DNA from: Spirillospora albida
GTDB taxonomy: Bacteria; Actinomycetota; Actinomycetes; Streptosporangiales; Streptosporangiaceae
Assembly: GCF_000718255.1 (NCBI RefSeq)
Contig: NZ_JOFJ01000016.1
Span: 1 to 64,000, forward strand
Length of the DNA: 64,000 nt
Direction of reading: 5' to 3'
Under the pieces are notes generated by a model, which was not told where the DNA came from, searched no databases, and worked only from the letters and a program-made list of their open reading frames with translations. The position numbers and the translations under genes are program-made. This document shows, in pieces, positions 7,250-15,120 of this stretch; positions within the stretch are counted from its first letter, which is position 1, and every line of letters starts with the position of its first letter.

Positions 7250-7446
7250 GAATCAATGTTGCCGGATGCCGCCCGCCGCCGGACCCGCGCCCCTGAGGAT
7301 CACCACACCGGACTACTCCGCATGGCACGCGGCGGCCATCCGGGCATGGCCGTCCCGGACACGGAACGGCCCCGGAACCGAGGGTTCCGGGGCCATGGCG
7401 TTCCGCTCCGGCGGCCGGTGTTCGCGGGAGGCGGGAGGCGGGAGGG

Positions 7447-8658
7447 TCAGCTCGCCTCGGAGAGCAGCTTCGCCACGCGCGACACGCCCTCGACGAGGTC
7501 CTCGTCGCCCAGCGCGTAGGAGAGGCGGAAGTAGCCCGGGGTGCCGAACGCCTCGCCCGGCACCAGCGCCACCTCGGCCTCCTCCAGGATGAGGGACGCG
7601 AGCTCCACCGACGTCTCCGGCCGCCTGCCCCGGATCTCCTTGCCCAGCAGCTCCTTGACCGAGGGGTAGGCGTAGAAGGCGCCCTCCGGCTCGGGGCAGA
7701 GCACGCCCGGGATCTCGTTCAGCATCCGCACCATCGTCTGGCGGCGCCGGTCGAACGCCTTGCGCATCTCCGCGACCGCCGACAGGTCGCCGGTGACCGC
7801 CGCGAGCGCCGCCGCCTGCGACACGTTCGCCACGTTGGACGTCGCGTGCGACTGGAGGTTCGCCGCGGCCTTCACCACGTCCTGCGGGCCGATCAGCCAG
7901 CCCACCCGCCAGCCGGTCATCGCGTACGTCTTGGCGACACCGTTCAGCACCAGCGTCCGGTCGGCGAGCTCCGGCACCACGACGGGCATCGAGTGGAACT
8001 CCGCGTCCCCGTACACGAGGTGCTCGTAGATCTCGTCCGTGACGACCCACAGCCCGTGCTCGGCGGCCCAGCGGCCGATCGCCTCGATCTCGTCGCGCGT
8101 GTAGACGGCGCCGGTCGGGTTGGACGGCGACACGAACAGCAGCACCTTCGTCCGGTCGGTGCGGGCCGCCTCCAGCCGCTCCACGCTCACCCGGTAGCCG
8201 GTCGTCTCGTCGGCGACCACGTCGACCGGCACCCCGCCCGCCAGCTTGATCGACTCGGGGTAGGTCGTCCAGTACGGGGTCGGGACGATCACCTCGTCGC
8301 CCGGGTCGAGCAGCGCCGCGAACGCCTCGTACACCGCCTGCTTGCCGCCGTTGGTCACGAGGACCTGGGAGGCGTCCACCCGGTAGCCCGAGTCGCGCAG
8401 GGTCTTCTCGGCGACGGCGGTGCGCAGCTCCGGCAGCCCGCCCGCCGGCGTGTACTTGTGGAACCGCGGTACCCGGCACGCGGTGACCGCGGCCTCGACG
8501 ATGTAGTCGGGGGTGGGGAAGTCGGGCTCGCCCGCGCCGAACCCGATCACCGGGCGGCCCGCCGCCTTCAGCGCCTTGGCCTTGGCGTCGACGGCCAGCG
8601 TGGCGGACTCGGAGATCGCGGCGATGCGCTGGGAGATGCGAGGACGGTCGATGCTCAT
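7447..8658 (-). CDS. aspC: PLP-dependent aspartate aminotransferase
   Basis: A 403-residue fold-type I aminotransferase. Motifs in order are GAGEPDFPTP (41-50), SPSNPTGAVY (177-186), the cofactor Asp208 in TDEIYEHL, the Schiff-base lysine Lys243 in NGVAKTYAMTGWR, and the C-terminal RLSYALGDEDL that holds the substrate-carboxylate arginine. It would exchange amino groups between aspartate and 2-oxoglutarate. The position next to tRNA-Trp, secE and nusG is conserved in actinomycetes. It is transcribed away from them, and about 270 bases separate it from tRNA-Trp. Confidence 0.92.
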   Translation of the reverse strand: MSIDRPRISQRIAAISESATLAVDAKAKALKAAGRPVIGFGAGEPDFPTPDYIVEAAVTACRVPRFHKYTPAGGLPELRTAVAEKTLRDSGYRVDASQVLVTNGGKQAVYEAFAALLDPGDEVIVPTPYWTTYPESIKLAGGVPVDVVADETTGYRVSVERLEAARTDRTKVLLFVSPSNPTGAVYTRDEIEAIGRWAAEHGLWVVTDEIYEHLVYGDAEFHSMPVVVPELADRTLVLNGVAKTYAMTGWRVGWLIGPQDVVKAAANLQSHATSNVANVSQAAALAAVTGDLSAVAEMRKAFDRRRQTMVRMLNEIPGVLCPEPEGAFYAYPSVKELLGKEIRGRRPETSVELASLILEEAEVALVPGEAFGTPGYFRLSYALGDEDLVEGVSRVAKLLSEAS

Positions 8659-8777
8659 ACCCCTATCGTTACAGACCGTGGGCCCGGACCCGAGCGATAT
8701 CCGGCCGGTCGGCGGCGCCGCGATCGGCGGGCCGCGCGGCCCGTTCCGGCTCCGCCTAGCGTTCCGCGCGATTCCGG

Positions 8778-8807
8778 TTCGACGCGGAGGCCGCGGGGAC
8801 GTAGACT
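8778..8807 (+). promoter_or_regulatory. Putative sigma-A-type promoter ahead of tRNA-Trp/secE
   Basis: TTCGAC (8778-8783) and TAGACT (8802-8807) are separated by 18 bases, a reasonable housekeeping -35/-10 pair for a GC-rich actinobacterium. The region 8659-8931 holds no gene. Confidence 0.45.
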
Positions 8808-8931
8808 CACCCTCCTAGTGACGCGTCATCGGCATGCGATCCGTCCGCGCGAAGGCATCGCGCGGAGGCCGTAAGCTGTGACCGGCGCTATCCGGCCTCC
8901 GGGCCGGGTGTTCTCCTTAGCCGGAGAATGA

Positions 8932-9004
8932 AGGGCAGTGGCTCAATTGGCAGAGCTCCGGTCTCCAAAACCGGCGGTTGGGGGTTCGAGTCCCTCCTGC
9001 CCTG
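8932..9004 (+). tRNA. tRNA-Trp (CCA)
   Basis: A 73-nt cloverleaf: acceptor AGGGCAG/CTGCCCT, D stem GCTC/GAGC, anticodon stem CCGGT/ACCGG with loop CTCCAAA giving anticodon CCA, T stem GGGGG/CCCTC, discriminator G. CCA tail not encoded. tRNA-Trp directly before secE is the common actinobacterial arrangement. Confidence 0.97.
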
Positions 9005-9122
9005 CGAGGTGCGGTGCGCGCACCCGTGCCGGCGCATCGCGGTCGATCCGCGGTGAACGGCGCGTCCTGCGCGGCAACCACGACGTGGTTGGATCACGAC
9101 CTATGAGGTGAACGGCGGCACA

Positions 9123-9371
9123 ATGGCGACTGAGACGCGCGGCGACGCCGCGGCCAAGGACGAAGGCAAGGGGAAGTCCGCGCACAAGCGGACCTCGCCC
9201 GCCCTCTTCGTGCGGCAGGTCGTCGCCGAACTGCGCAAGGTCATCTGGCCCACCCGGCGCGAGCTCGTCACCTACACGGTCGTCTCGCTGGTCTTCGTGC
9301 TGATCATGATGGGGATCGTCTCGGGCGCCGACTGGGGCCTGCAGAAGCTCACCTTCATGATCTTCGGCTGA
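9123..9371 (+). CDS. secE: Preprotein translocase subunit SecE
   Basis: An 82-residue SecE of the single-span type. Residues 1-28 are charged and polar. FVRQVVAELRKVIWPTRREL (about 29-48) is the conserved amphipathic helix and hinge, and one membrane span follows (about 51-70, VVSLVFVLIMMGIVSG). It clamps SecY in the SecYEG channel. ATG 9123 is preferred over the upstream GTG 9108 because GAGGTG (9105-9110) then acts as the ribosome site at normal spacing. nusG follows after 92 bases. Confidence 0.95.
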   Translation: MATETRGDAAAKDEGKGKSAHKRTSPALFVRQVVAELRKVIWPTRRELVTYTVVSLVFVLIMMGIVSGADWGLQKLTFMIFG

Positions 9372-9463
9372 GCCCGCCGCCCGGCGGCGCCGGGCCCCCG
9401 CCGAACCGCGCAGCGCATCGCGGCAAGTCCATCACCGCAGCCCGTCCGAGAGAAAGAGTCGCC

Positions 9464-10321
9464 GTGTCCGAGCCCTCACAGCCCTACGACGAGGCCATCG
9501 AAGAGGCCCAGTCCGCTGCGGCTGCTGCGGCTGGCCCCGCGGCCGAGCCGGCCGACGAGACGGCCGAGGCCGCCGTCGCCGCCGGTGAGGACACGCCCGC
9601 CGACGTCAAGCTCGAGGACGAGACCGGAGCGCCCGCCGACGCCGCCGAGGGCGCCGCCGACCTCGCCGAGGCGGTCGAGGGCGCGGAAGAGGCCGACGAG
9701 GCGGAGGAGGCCCCCGGGCCGCCGGCCGACCCGTACGCCGAATTCAAGATGCAGCTGCGCATGCAGCCGGGCGACTGGTACGTCGTGCACTCCTACGCGG
9801 GATACGAGAACCGGGTCAAGACCAACATCGAGACCCGCACCCAGACCCTCAACATGGAGGACTACATCTTCCAGATCGAGGTCCCGCAGCACGAGGTGAC
9901 CGAGATCAAGGGCGGCAAGCGCCAGAAGGTCAACGAGAAGGTCCTGCCGGGCTACATCCTCGTCCGGATGGAGCTCACGGACGAGTCGTGGGCCGCCGTC
10001 CGCAACACGCCCGGCGTCACCGGCTTCGTCGGCCTGCTGAACAAGCCGTCCCCGCTGAGCCTGGACGAGGTCGCGAACCTCCTCGCGCCCGAGCCGGAGG
10101 AGGGCCACCCGGCCGCCAAGGCCAAGGAGGCCGCCAAGGTCACCGCCACCGTCGACTTCGAGGTCGGCGAGTCGGTCACCGTCATGGACGGCCCGTTCGC
10201 CACCCTCCCGGCCACGGTCAACGAGATCAACGCCGAGCAGCAGAAGCTGAAGGTGCTGGTGTCGATCTTCGGTCGCGAGACCCCGGTCGAGCTGAGCTTC
10301 AACCAGGTCTCCAAGATCTGA
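9464..10321 (+). CDS. nusG: Transcription termination/antitermination factor NusG
   Basis: A 285-residue NusG. The NGN domain spans roughly 100-215: WYVVHSYAGYENRVKTNIE, then LPGYILVRMEL and GVTGFVGLLNKPSPLS. The C-terminal KOW domain is about 230-285 (FEVGESVTVMDGPFATLPA). It binds the RNA polymerase clamp and influences pausing and Rho or ribosome coupling. The first 95 residues are an Ala/Glu/Asp-rich acidic extension, longer than in E. coli NusG (181 residues) but usual in actinobacteria. GTG 9464 follows AGAAAGAG. The gene is cotranscribed or closely linked with secE. Confidence 0.95.
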   Translation: MSEPSQPYDEAIEEAQSAAAAAAGPAAEPADETAEAAVAAGEDTPADVKLEDETGAPADAAEGAADLAEAVEGAEEADEAEEAPGPPADPYAEFKMQLRMQPGDWYVVHSYAGYENRVKTNIETRTQTLNMEDYIFQIEVPQHEVTEIKGGKRQKVNEKVLPGYILVRMELTDESWAAVRNTPGVTGFVGLLNKPSPLSLDEVANLLAPEPEEGHPAAKAKEAAKVTATVDFEVGESVTVMDGPFATLPATVNEINAEQQKLKVLVSIFGRETPVELSFNQVSKI

Positions 10322-10356
10322 CCGATCCGGCTCCCGCCAGGCCGTATCCTGGACGG

Positions 10357-10501
10357 GTCGCGCCCGCGCACGCGGGGTTGTCCCGGAGGGTTCGACGGGT
10401 CTCGCATCCGAATACACGCTCCCTGCGCGGGCGGGGATGACCCCAAGATCTTGGCCGTGGTCAAGGTTCATTCTCGCTCCCCGCGCACGCGGGGATGCTG
10501 C
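10357..10501 (+). CRISPR. Three-unit CRISPR-like cluster with type I-E-like repeats, degenerate, no cas genes nearby
   Basis: Three 28-base units begin at 10357, 10416 and 10474. Each has the hairpin core of actinobacterial type I-E repeats: CCCGCGCACGCGGGG (10363-10377), CCTGCGCGGGCGGGG (10422-10436) and CCCGCGCACGCGGGG (10480-10494). GTTG or GATG follows each core. The intervening unique stretches are 31 and 30 bases, slightly short for type I-E spacers (32-33). The repeats differ at several positions, as in a decaying array, and no cas gene is in the window. An alternative is a set of structural hairpins in the rplK leader. Confidence 0.6.
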
Positions 10502-10600
10502 ACAGCAGGGTCCTAACGCGGTGGTTACGTTCCGCCCGCCGTGTTGCCCGGGTCGTCCGGGAGTCGGGACCACAGTTAAACGGAACATTGAGGGAGAGGC

Positions 10601-11029
10601 ATGCCTCCCAAGAAGAAGGTCTCGGCGATCGTCAAGGTGCAGCTGCAGGCCGGCGCCGCGACTCCGGCGCCGCCGGTCGGTACCGCGCTCGGTCCGCACG
10701 GCGTCAACATCATGGACTTCTGCAAGCAGTACAACGCTGCCACGGAGTCCCAGCGCGGCAACGTCATCCCCGTAGAGATCACCATCTACGAGGACCGGTC
10801 GTTCACCTTCGTCACGAAGACGCCGCCGGCGCCGAAGCTGATCCTCAAGGCCGCGGGTGTCGAGAAGGGCAGCGGCGAGCCGCACAAGACCAAGGTCGGC
10901 TCGATCACGGCCGCGCAGGTCCGCGAGATCGCGCAGACCAAGATGCCCGACCTCAACGCCAACGACATCGAGGCCGCCGAGAAGATCATCGCCGGCACCG
11001 CCCGTTCCATGGGCATCGAGGTCAAGTAA
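10601..11029 (+). CDS. rplK: 50S ribosomal protein L11
   Basis: A 142-residue L11. The N-terminal domain has VKVQLQAGAATPAPPVG followed by GPHGVNIMDFCKQYN, the thiostrepton-site side of the protein. The C-terminal rRNA-binding domain runs from about 75 (GSIKTK-like region HKTKVGSITAAQVREIA) to the end, where GTARSMGIEVK closes the fold. It binds the GTPase-associated centre of 23S rRNA with L7/L12. ATG 10601 is preceded by AGGGAGAGG. rplA follows after 59 bases, the standard L11-L1 operon. Confidence 0.97.
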   Translation: MPPKKKVSAIVKVQLQAGAATPAPPVGTALGPHGVNIMDFCKQYNAATESQRGNVIPVEITIYEDRSFTFVTKTPPAPKLILKAAGVEKGSGEPHKTKVGSITAAQVREIAQTKMPDLNANDIEAAEKIIAGTARSMGIEVK

Positions 11030-11088
11030 CACGAAACCGTGGCAGGGTCGCGCGCGGCCCGTACCACACGTTCCCAGGAGGAACCGGA

Positions 11089-11805
11089 ATGAAGCGCAGC
11101 AAGGGCTACCGCGCCGCGGCGGAGAAGATCGACCGCGAGCGGCTCTACAGCCCGCTCGAGGCCGTGAAGCTCGCCCGGGAGACCGCGGTCACGAAGTTCG
11201 ACGCGACCGTCGAGGTCGCCTTGCGGCTAGGCGTCGACCCCCGCAAGGCCGACCAGATGGTGCGCGGCACCGTCAACCTGCCGCACGGCACCGGTAAGAC
11301 GGCCCGCGTGCTGGTCTTCGCCGGTGGCGCGAAGGCGGACGAGGCCCGTGAGGCGGGTGCCGACCTGGTCGGCTCCGACGACATGATCGAGCGGATCCAG
11401 GGCGGTTTCCTGGACTTCGACGCGGTCGTGGCGACGCCGGACCAGATGGGCAAGGTCGGCCGGCTGGGCCGGGTGCTCGGTCCGCGCGGCCTGATGCCGA
11501 ACCCGAAGACCGGCACCGTGACGATGGACGTGGCCAAGGCCGTGTCCGACATCAAGGGCGGCAAGATCGAGTTCCGGGTGGACCGGCACGCGAACCTGCA
11601 CTTCATCATCGGCAAGGCGTCGTTCGACGAGCGCCAGCTGGTGGAGAACTACGCCGCGGCGGTGGAGGAGATCCAGCGGCTGAAGCCGTCGGCGGCGAAG
11701 GGCCGGTACGTGAAGAAGGCCGTGCTGACGACGTCGATGGGCCCGAGCATCCCGGTCGACCCGAACGCGGTCCGCAACCTGACGGCCGAGCTCGACGAGG
11801 CCTGA
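11089..11805 (+). CDS. rplA: 50S ribosomal protein L1
   Basis: A 238-residue L1 starting at ATG 11089 after GGAGGAA. Recognisable blocks are KFDATVEVALRLGVDPRKAD, VRGTVNLPHGTGKT, LGPRGLMPNPKTGTVT and the terminal TTSMGPSIPVD. L1 forms the mobile L1 stalk that helps release deacylated tRNA from the E site. In many bacteria it also represses the L11-L1 message. Length and sequence are typical. A strong terminator follows. Confidence 0.97.
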   Translation: MKRSKGYRAAAEKIDRERLYSPLEAVKLARETAVTKFDATVEVALRLGVDPRKADQMVRGTVNLPHGTGKTARVLVFAGGAKADEAREAGADLVGSDDMIERIQGGFLDFDAVVATPDQMGKVGRLGRVLGPRGLMPNPKTGTVTMDVAKAVSDIKGGKIEFRVDRHANLHFIIGKASFDERQLVENYAAAVEEIQRLKPSAAKGRYVKKAVLTTSMGPSIPVDPNAVRNLTAELDEA

Positions 11806-11822
11806 TCGAACGACCGTCGAGA

Positions 11823-11867
11823 GCGGCGGGGCGTCCCCGGTTCTTCCGGGGATGTTCCGCCGCTTTT
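11823..11867 (+). terminator. Terminator of the rplK-rplA operon
   Basis: GCGGCGGGGCGTCCCCGG pairs with CCGGGGATGTTCCGCCGC across TTCTT, and TTTT follows (11864-11867). It lies 17 bases after the rplA stop. Confidence 0.88.
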
Positions 11868-11980
11868 CGCGTTTCATTAGCAGGCAATGCGATGGATACA
11901 TAGATCGCGGTCCGGTTCAGGACAAATCGGTGATCGGATTGTTTTGTTACCGGTGGGGAATCTGGTGTTGAATCGTCCCC

Positions 11981-12841
11981 GTGAAGCGTCGAACCGACCG
12001 GGTCATCGCCATCTCCGCCATCGCCGCCGTGGCCGTCGTGCCGACGGTCTCCCTGGTGGCGATCAAGACGGACGTCGCGGCCCTGGTGGGCGCGGGTGAC
12101 GCGCCGCCGGCGGCGGCCCCGCAGCAGGATCCGTCCGCGCGGAACCCGAACAGCGCGGAGGGGCAGGCGGCGGCGCCCGCCGGTTCCGCGTCGCCGCTGC
12201 CGGGCACGCCGGGCGCGGCCGTGCCGAACGGTCCCGGCACGCCGGGGACGAACACGGCGAAGAAGCCCGTCCCGGGTCCGGAGCTGAGGTCGTTCACGCG
12301 GCTGACGGACGTGAAGCTGACGACGGGTGAGGGCGGCGACTACCAGCATCAGTCGGAGACGGCGACGATCCGGGTGTGGCCGAGCTTCGCGATGACGGCG
12401 ACCGGTGTCCGGGAGACGATGGAGGCCGGGACGCTCACGAAGATCACGCAGAAGGTGATCGTGAGCGGGTCGACGATGAAGTCCTACGACGGCGCGAAGT
12501 GGACGCGGTCGACGCTGACCAGGGCGCAGCTGTCGAAGCTGCAGAACGAGTCCGATCCGCGCCAGTTCACGCATCTGATCAGGTCGGTGCCGGGCATGAC
12601 GGCGACCGGGCCGGACAAGGACGGTCGCACGCACTATCTGGCGAACGGGCTCATGGGCAACGTGTACCCGTTCATGCCGGAGGAGGCGGCCGACGAGATC
12701 AGCCAGGTGATCCCGACGAACGCGGGGGTGACGCTGGACCTGTGGGCGGACGCCGGGAGCAGGCCGTCGCGGATCGGGTTCGCGTCGGAGGCGCCCGGCG
12801 GGAAGTTCACCGGCTCGATGACGTTCCGCTCGTACCGCTGA
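11981..12841 (+). CDS. Membrane-anchored LppX/LprG-like exported protein
   Basis: A 286-residue protein starting at GTG 11981. Residues 1-4 are basic and 8-27 hydrophobic, acting as a signal anchor without a lipobox cysteine. A Pro/Ala/Gly linker runs from about 36 to 100, then a globular domain. That domain shares blocks with the next two proteins: a YDGAKWTRSTLT segment, a DPRQFTHLI segment and near the end LDLWADAGSRPSRIGF. This is the pattern of LppX/LprAFG/LolA-fold lipid-binding proteins; the assignment is by pattern only. The three-gene cluster between rplA and rplJ suggests gene duplication and a shared envelope role. Confidence 0.6.
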   Translation: MKRRTDRVIAISAIAAVAVVPTVSLVAIKTDVAALVGAGDAPPAAAPQQDPSARNPNSAEGQAAAPAGSASPLPGTPGAAVPNGPGTPGTNTAKKPVPGPELRSFTRLTDVKLTTGEGGDYQHQSETATIRVWPSFAMTATGVRETMEAGTLTKITQKVIVSGSTMKSYDGAKWTRSTLTRAQLSKLQNESDPRQFTHLIRSVPGMTATGPDKDGRTHYLANGLMGNVYPFMPEEAADEISQVIPTNAGVTLDLWADAGSRPSRIGFASEAPGGKFTGSMTFRSYR

Positions 12842-12991
12842 CCCTGCGTTCGCTTTCCGCGAGGAACTCCGGCGGGGTACGCCGGAGGTCGTACCGCGGT
12901 GGTCGCCGTTCGTACCACCGGGGGATGTGGCCCTGTTACCGCCCCGCGAGACTGGGGAACACCAGCAGGGCGACAAAGGAGGATCATCCTC

Positions 12992-13843
12992 ATGAATCGA
13001 CGACTCGTGGTGGCGGCGGGCAGCACGGCCGTCGGGGCGGCCCTCGTTCTGTCCGGATGTAACGGGGACGGGACGACCGGCACGGAGAACATGCGGCTGA
13101 GCGCGAACCAGGCGCTGCTCAAATCGGCTCAGAAGGCGGAGGCGGCGGACGTCTTCCGCGCCGACCTCACGGTGACGACGACGGGCGGCGAGGCGGGCCG
13201 GCTGCACGCGGCCGGGCAGTTCCGCGTCCGTCCCGCGCTGCAGTTCAGCGCGCGGCTGGACGACGTCCAGCGCGGCGGCCGGACGCTCCCGGGCGTCTCG
13301 GGCCAGGCCCTGTTCAAGGACAACGTCCTGTACGCGAAGGTGCCGAAGCTGGCGAAGTTCGTCAGCGAGGGCAAGCCGTGGCTGCGGCTGGACGTGAACG
13401 AGGTGGCGCAGCGGACGGGCCTCGACGTCCAGGGGCTGCTGAAGCAGGTCGACCGGGTGGACCCGGCCGACCAGACGAAGATGTTCACCGGCTCCAAGGA
13501 CGCCCGCAAGGTCGGTACGGAGCAGGTCGACGGCGTCCGGACGATCCATTACACCGGCACGGTGACGGTGCGGGACGCGCTGAACCGGCTGGACGCGGAG
13601 GCCCGGCAGAAGGTGCGCGGCTGGCTGCCGCCGGAGGCCGGCGAGGGCCGGATCCGGTTCGACCTGTGGGCGGACGGCCAGAGCCTGCCCCGCAAGATCG
13701 TGTGGAAGGGCGCGGACAAGCAGGGCGACGGCGGCTCGGTGACGGTCCTCTACAGCGACTACGGGAAGTCGTTCGGCGTGAACCCGCCGCCCGCCGACCA
13801 GGTGGGACGGCTGTCGCTGGGTTCGCTGCTGGGCGGCAGCTGA
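12992..13843 (+). CDS. Lipoprotein, LppX/LprAFG-like
   Basis: A 283-residue predicted lipoprotein starting at ATG 12992, directly behind AAAGGAGGATC. The signal peptide ends in the lipobox LSGC (20-23), so Cys23 would be acylated. The mature domain has alternating beta strands: FRADLTVTTTGGEAGRLHAA, then LYAKVPKLAKFV, GVRTIHYTGTVTV, FDLWADGQSLPRKIVW and PPPADQVG. These blocks recur in the next gene, giving clear paralogy. LppX and LprG bind triacylated lipids in mycobacteria, and lipid carriage is therefore plausible here but not shown. It may link to the Mce lipid importer a few kilobases away. Confidence 0.75.
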   Translation: MNRRLVVAAGSTAVGAALVLSGCNGDGTTGTENMRLSANQALLKSAQKAEAADVFRADLTVTTTGGEAGRLHAAGQFRVRPALQFSARLDDVQRGGRTLPGVSGQALFKDNVLYAKVPKLAKFVSEGKPWLRLDVNEVAQRTGLDVQGLLKQVDRVDPADQTKMFTGSKDARKVGTEQVDGVRTIHYTGTVTVRDALNRLDAEARQKVRGWLPPEAGEGRIRFDLWADGQSLPRKIVWKGADKQGDGGSVTVLYSDYGKSFGVNPPPADQVGRLSLGSLLGGS

Positions 13844-13939
13844 CCTGAAACCGGACTACTCTCTCTTGCGTCTCAATGTTCACAAGCGTCACGCCCGTGG
13901 CGGACGCCCCCAGACGCATTCACAAAGGGAGAGCTCCTG

Positions 13940-14815
13940 ATGATCCGTCGCTTTGTCGCGGGCACGGCGCTGGCCACCGGCCTCGTCCTCACCACCGCAG
14001 GCTGTCTCGGCGACGCCGGGAACAAGGTGAACGAGGCCGGTGAGAACATCCAGCTCACGGCCGCGCAGGTGCTCGGCAAGGCCGCCGAGAAGACCGGCAG
14101 CATCGACTCGTTCAAGGCCGCCTTCTCGATGAAGATGGCCGGCGGCGCCCAGCAGGTGACCGCCTCCGGCGACATGCAGTACCGGCTCAAGCCGGAGCTG
14201 GCGTTCAGCATGAAGATGGACGCCATGGAGGCCGCCGGCAAGTCGATGGGCGGCATGGAGCAGCGGCTCATCGGCCAGACCATGTACATGAAGATGCCGA
14301 TGCTGTCCCAGCTCGGCGGCGGGTCCGCCAAGCCGTGGATGAAGTTCTCGCTGGAGGAGCTCAGCAAGCAGTCGGGCGTGAACCTGACCGAGATGATGCA
14401 GCAGTCCCAGCAGATGGACCCCGTCCAGAACACGAAGATGCTGACGGCGTCGAAGGACGTGCGCGAGGTCGGCAAGGAGACGATCGACGGCGTCCAGACG
14501 ACGCACTACGCGGGCACCTACAACATGCAGGACGCCCTCGCCAAGCTGCCTGCCGAGCAGCAGGAGGCGGCCCGCAAGAGCTTCGCGCAGTCCGGCATGA
14601 GCTCGATGACGTTCGACCTGTGGGTGGACGGGCAGCAGCTGCCCCGCAAGATGACGATGCAGTCGAACAAGACCGCCCAGGGCACCATGTCGATGTCGAT
14701 GACCTACCGGGACTACGGCAAGCCGGTCGAGATCGTCGCGCCGCCGGCCGACCAGGTCGGCGACTTCGGCGCCATGATGAAGAACCTCGGCGGCGGCGGG
14801 GTCCCGCGCGCCTGA
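13940..14815 (+). CDS. Lipoprotein, paralogue of the preceding gene
   Basis: A 291-residue predicted lipoprotein with lipobox TAGC (19-22). It is unusually rich in Met and Lys in the first half (SMKMAGGAQQ, FSMKMDAMEAAGKSMGGME). The order of blocks matches the neighbour: KPWMKFSLEELSKQSGVNL, DVREVGKETIDGVQTTHYAG, FDLWVDGQQLPRKM, YRDYGKPVEIVAPPADQVG. This is the conserved actinobacterial lipoprotein found just before rplJ. Its ligand is unknown. It starts at ATG 13940 with GGGAGAG upstream. Confidence 0.75.
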   Translation: MIRRFVAGTALATGLVLTTAGCLGDAGNKVNEAGENIQLTAAQVLGKAAEKTGSIDSFKAAFSMKMAGGAQQVTASGDMQYRLKPELAFSMKMDAMEAAGKSMGGMEQRLIGQTMYMKMPMLSQLGGGSAKPWMKFSLEELSKQSGVNLTEMMQQSQQMDPVQNTKMLTASKDVREVGKETIDGVQTTHYAGTYNMQDALAKLPAEQQEAARKSFAQSGMSSMTFDLWVDGQQLPRKMTMQSNKTAQGTMSMSMTYRDYGKPVEIVAPPADQVGDFGAMMKNLGGGGVPRA

Positions 14816-14836
14816 GCCCGCCCGAACAGCATGTGG

Positions 14837-14866
14837 CGGGGCCGCGTCCGGACGGGCGCGGCCCCG
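14837..14866 (+). terminator. Terminator-like hairpin after lipoprotein gene
   Basis: CGGGGCCGCG (14837-14846) pairs perfectly with CGCGGCCCCG (14857-14866) over a 10-base loop. There is no U-run, as is common for actinobacterial terminators. Confidence 0.65.
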
Positions 14867-14882
14867 CGCCGTTCCCCGCGAT

Positions 14883-14912
14883 TTGGGGTAACGGCCGGAG
14901 TGCGCGTACTCT
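14883..14912 (+). promoter_or_regulatory. Possible promoter of rplJ-rplL
   Basis: TTGGGG (14883-14888) and TACTCT (14907-14912) are 18 bases apart. Transcription from here would give a leader of about 200 bases before rplJ. Confidence 0.35.
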
Positions 14913-14917
14913 GTTCT

Positions 14918-15112
14918 CTGCCGAAGACCGCCGGTCGCCGCCCTCGTGGGCGGCCGAAGGACCCGAAGAGATTCGGGCGGCCCGCGTAGGTGAGACGAGA
15001 GCTTCCGCATGGCCTCCGCGCCATGTCACGCCCCGTGCGCCTGCGCCGGGGCGTTCCTGTTTTTTCTGAGAACTTCACGCCCCGGCGGCTTCCAACCCAG
15101 GTAGTTCGGAAG
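14918..15112 (+). promoter_or_regulatory. rplJ (L10) leader with internal attenuator
   Basis: The roughly 200-base leader before rplJ is where L10(L12)4 binds its own message in many bacteria. It contains repeated GC-rich stems. Near its end is an intrinsic terminator: ACGCCCCG (15028-15035) with CGGGGCGT (15047-15054) and a T6 run at 15060-15065. A terminator inside the leader, 55 bases before the gene, implies attenuation. The L10-binding kink-turn was not resolved by eye. Confidence 0.6.
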
Positions 15113-15120
15113 GAGGCCCC

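Noticed and set aside
9952..10464. Minus-strand open frame through the nusG-rplK interval
   Set aside because: Its translation only reflects the repeat hairpins (RARG/PAQG-like words) and antisense nusG; this is typical of spurious frames over CRISPR-like repeats.
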